Under the pieces are notes generated by a model. It saw only the letters and a program-made list of their open reading frames with translations, did no database searches and was not told the DNA's origin. 62,383 nt of DNA from Candidatus Latescibacterota bacterium (GTDB lineage: Bacteria > Latescibacterota > UBA2968). Location of the stretch: assembly GCA_022823725.1 (NCBI GenBank), contig JAJEHL010000020.1:1-62383 (forward strand), read 5' to 3'. The translations under genes and the position numbers were made by a program. Positions within the stretch are counted from its first letter, which is position 1. Each line of letters starts with the position of its first letter. Below, piece by piece: positions 61,859-62,383 of this stretch.

Positions 61859-61887
61859 TTGACAGCGAGTTTTTAATTGGCTATTTT
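61859..61887 (+). promoter_or_regulatory. sigma70-like promoter for the dockerin-TlpA gene
   Basis: TTGACA, 17 nt, TATTTT. The surrounding GCCTTGACAGCGAG is the same as in the defence-operon promoter at 47651-47679. The space to the gene also contains an ATATGC...GCATAT inverted repeat (61898-61919). The rest of the gap from 61784 shows no gene. Confidence 0.55.
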
Positions 61888-61966
61888 TTTGATATTTATA
61901 TGCTAATTATATCGCATATCATTATTACATAAAAGTGAATATGCTCGCAATTTCTGGAGGTATGCC

Positions 61967-62383
61967 ATGAAGTATATCATGACATTGATTTTTCTGCTCT
62001 TACCTGCCTATGTGGATGCAGCACCAACCGTATCAGATTGCGATTTCAATAACAGTGGCAAAGTGGATTTTGCCGATTTTATCGCATTTTCACAGGGGTA
62101 TGGGACAACCCAGTCCCAGTTTGACTTGAATGGAGATGGCGCAGTCAATTTTCGAGATTTTATCGTTTTTGCCCAGTTCTACGGGCAGACAGTCACCCCT
62201 CCTCCACCAACCACCAACGCTCCCGTTGGCATTCAAGTAGGGATGCAAGCGCCTGACATTACGCTGAATACCCTCACAGGTGAGCGGTTCAATCTTTATG
62301 AACAGCGCGGCAAACCCGTGTTTCTGAATTTTTGGGGAACGTGGTGTGGTCCCTGTGTTGCTGAAATGCCGGATATACAAAAG
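61967..62383 (+). CDS. secreted dockerin-like EF-hand protein with thioredoxin/TlpA domain (runs off the end)
   Basis: The frame is open to the window end (139 codons seen). A signal peptide (MKYIMTLIFLLLPAYVDA) is followed by two dockerin/EF-hand-like loops: DFNNSGKVDFADF (26-38) and DLNGDGAVNFRDF (53-65), each with calcium positions. After a Pro/Thr linker comes the redox domain: VGMQAPDITLNTLTGERF then LNFWGTWCGPC (Cys127, Cys130). TlpA/ResA proteins reduce or oxidise disulfides outside the membrane. TGGAGG precedes the ATG by 6 nt. The C terminus is not seen. Confidence 0.85.
   Translation, partial: MKYIMTLIFLLLPAYVDAAPTVSDCDFNNSGKVDFADFIAFSQGYGTTQSQFDLNGDGAVNFRDFIVFAQFYGQTVTPPPPTTNAPVGIQVGMQAPDITLNTLTGERFNLYEQRGKPVFLNFWGTWCGPCVAEMPDIQK

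Overview
The window looks like a chromosome segment of an uncultured, free-living or invertebrate/sponge-associated heterotroph. The gene mix is a sulfatase, a PL8 polysaccharide lyase, a GH95 fucosidase, many TIM-barrel sugar isomerase-like proteins, a PhyH dioxygenase, amidohydrolase plus Rieske plus M81 proteins, quinoprotein-like propellers and a dockerin/TlpA protein, with frequent palindromic intergenic repeats. This recalls FCB-type candidate phyla such as Latescibacterota or Poribacteria. That placement is inference from gene content only. Base composition is moderate, Shine-Dalgarno (GGAGG) starts dominate, and several TTGACx-17-TAxxxT promoters can be read directly.

Layout. (1) 1-2864 is an accessory patch: an IS3-family transposase remnant, a RusA-like resolvase whose start was apparently removed by the IS, a PD-(D/E)XK/HEPN-like protein, a HicBA toxin-antitoxin pair and an XRE antitoxin with no visible toxin. 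(2) 2964-9528 is a plus-strand polysaccharide-use cluster: sulfatase, sugar isomerase-like protein, MFS transporter and a secreted chondroitinase-like PL8 lyase. (3) 9671-15902 holds a ClpP-like protease, a helicase IV-like protein with extra domains, an SDR and a two-subunit CoA-transferase. (4) 15988-21056 (minus) holds a GH95 fucosidase, LarC and an M23 peptidase. (5) 21293-29293 (plus) is mainly housekeeping: RlmN, MurA with an Asp in place of the active-site Cys, a CCA-adding/poly(A) polymerase-type enzyme, a secreted protein, a membrane protein, a BpsA-like branched-polyamine synthase, a DUF2156 acyltransferase-like protein and a lipoprotein. (6) 29320-36185 (minus) is a six-gene operon: a complete peptide/nickel-type ABC importer plus a PhyH dioxygenase.

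(7) 36380-47276 is a defence-like island: AAA/DUF4143 ATPase, a five-copy array of palindromic repeats, a DprA-like protein, DUF2283, a HigA-type antitoxin, then a tight minus-strand operon of PLD-SNF2 helicase, Eco57I-type DNA methyltransferase and a PD-(D/E)XK nuclease candidate. It has its own promoter near 47665. This is the best candidate for a little-described system. (8) 47819-52518 (plus) is a catabolic run: amidohydrolase, Rieske protein, M81 peptidase, SurE-like protein and DHDPS-family aldolase. (9) 52554-55385 is a two-component system followed by a periplasmic protein built of three exact 52-residue repeats with LTxxQ-like motifs. (10) 55567-59345 (minus) holds a propeller-esterase fusion lacking the catalytic serine, MoaB and a sugar isomerase-like protein. 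(11) 59543 to the end holds a single-chain transketolase-like TPP enzyme and the start of a dockerin-TlpA protein that runs off the window.

No rRNA, tRNA or CRISPR array was recognised. Functions are read from motifs and remembered family features; no database search was run.
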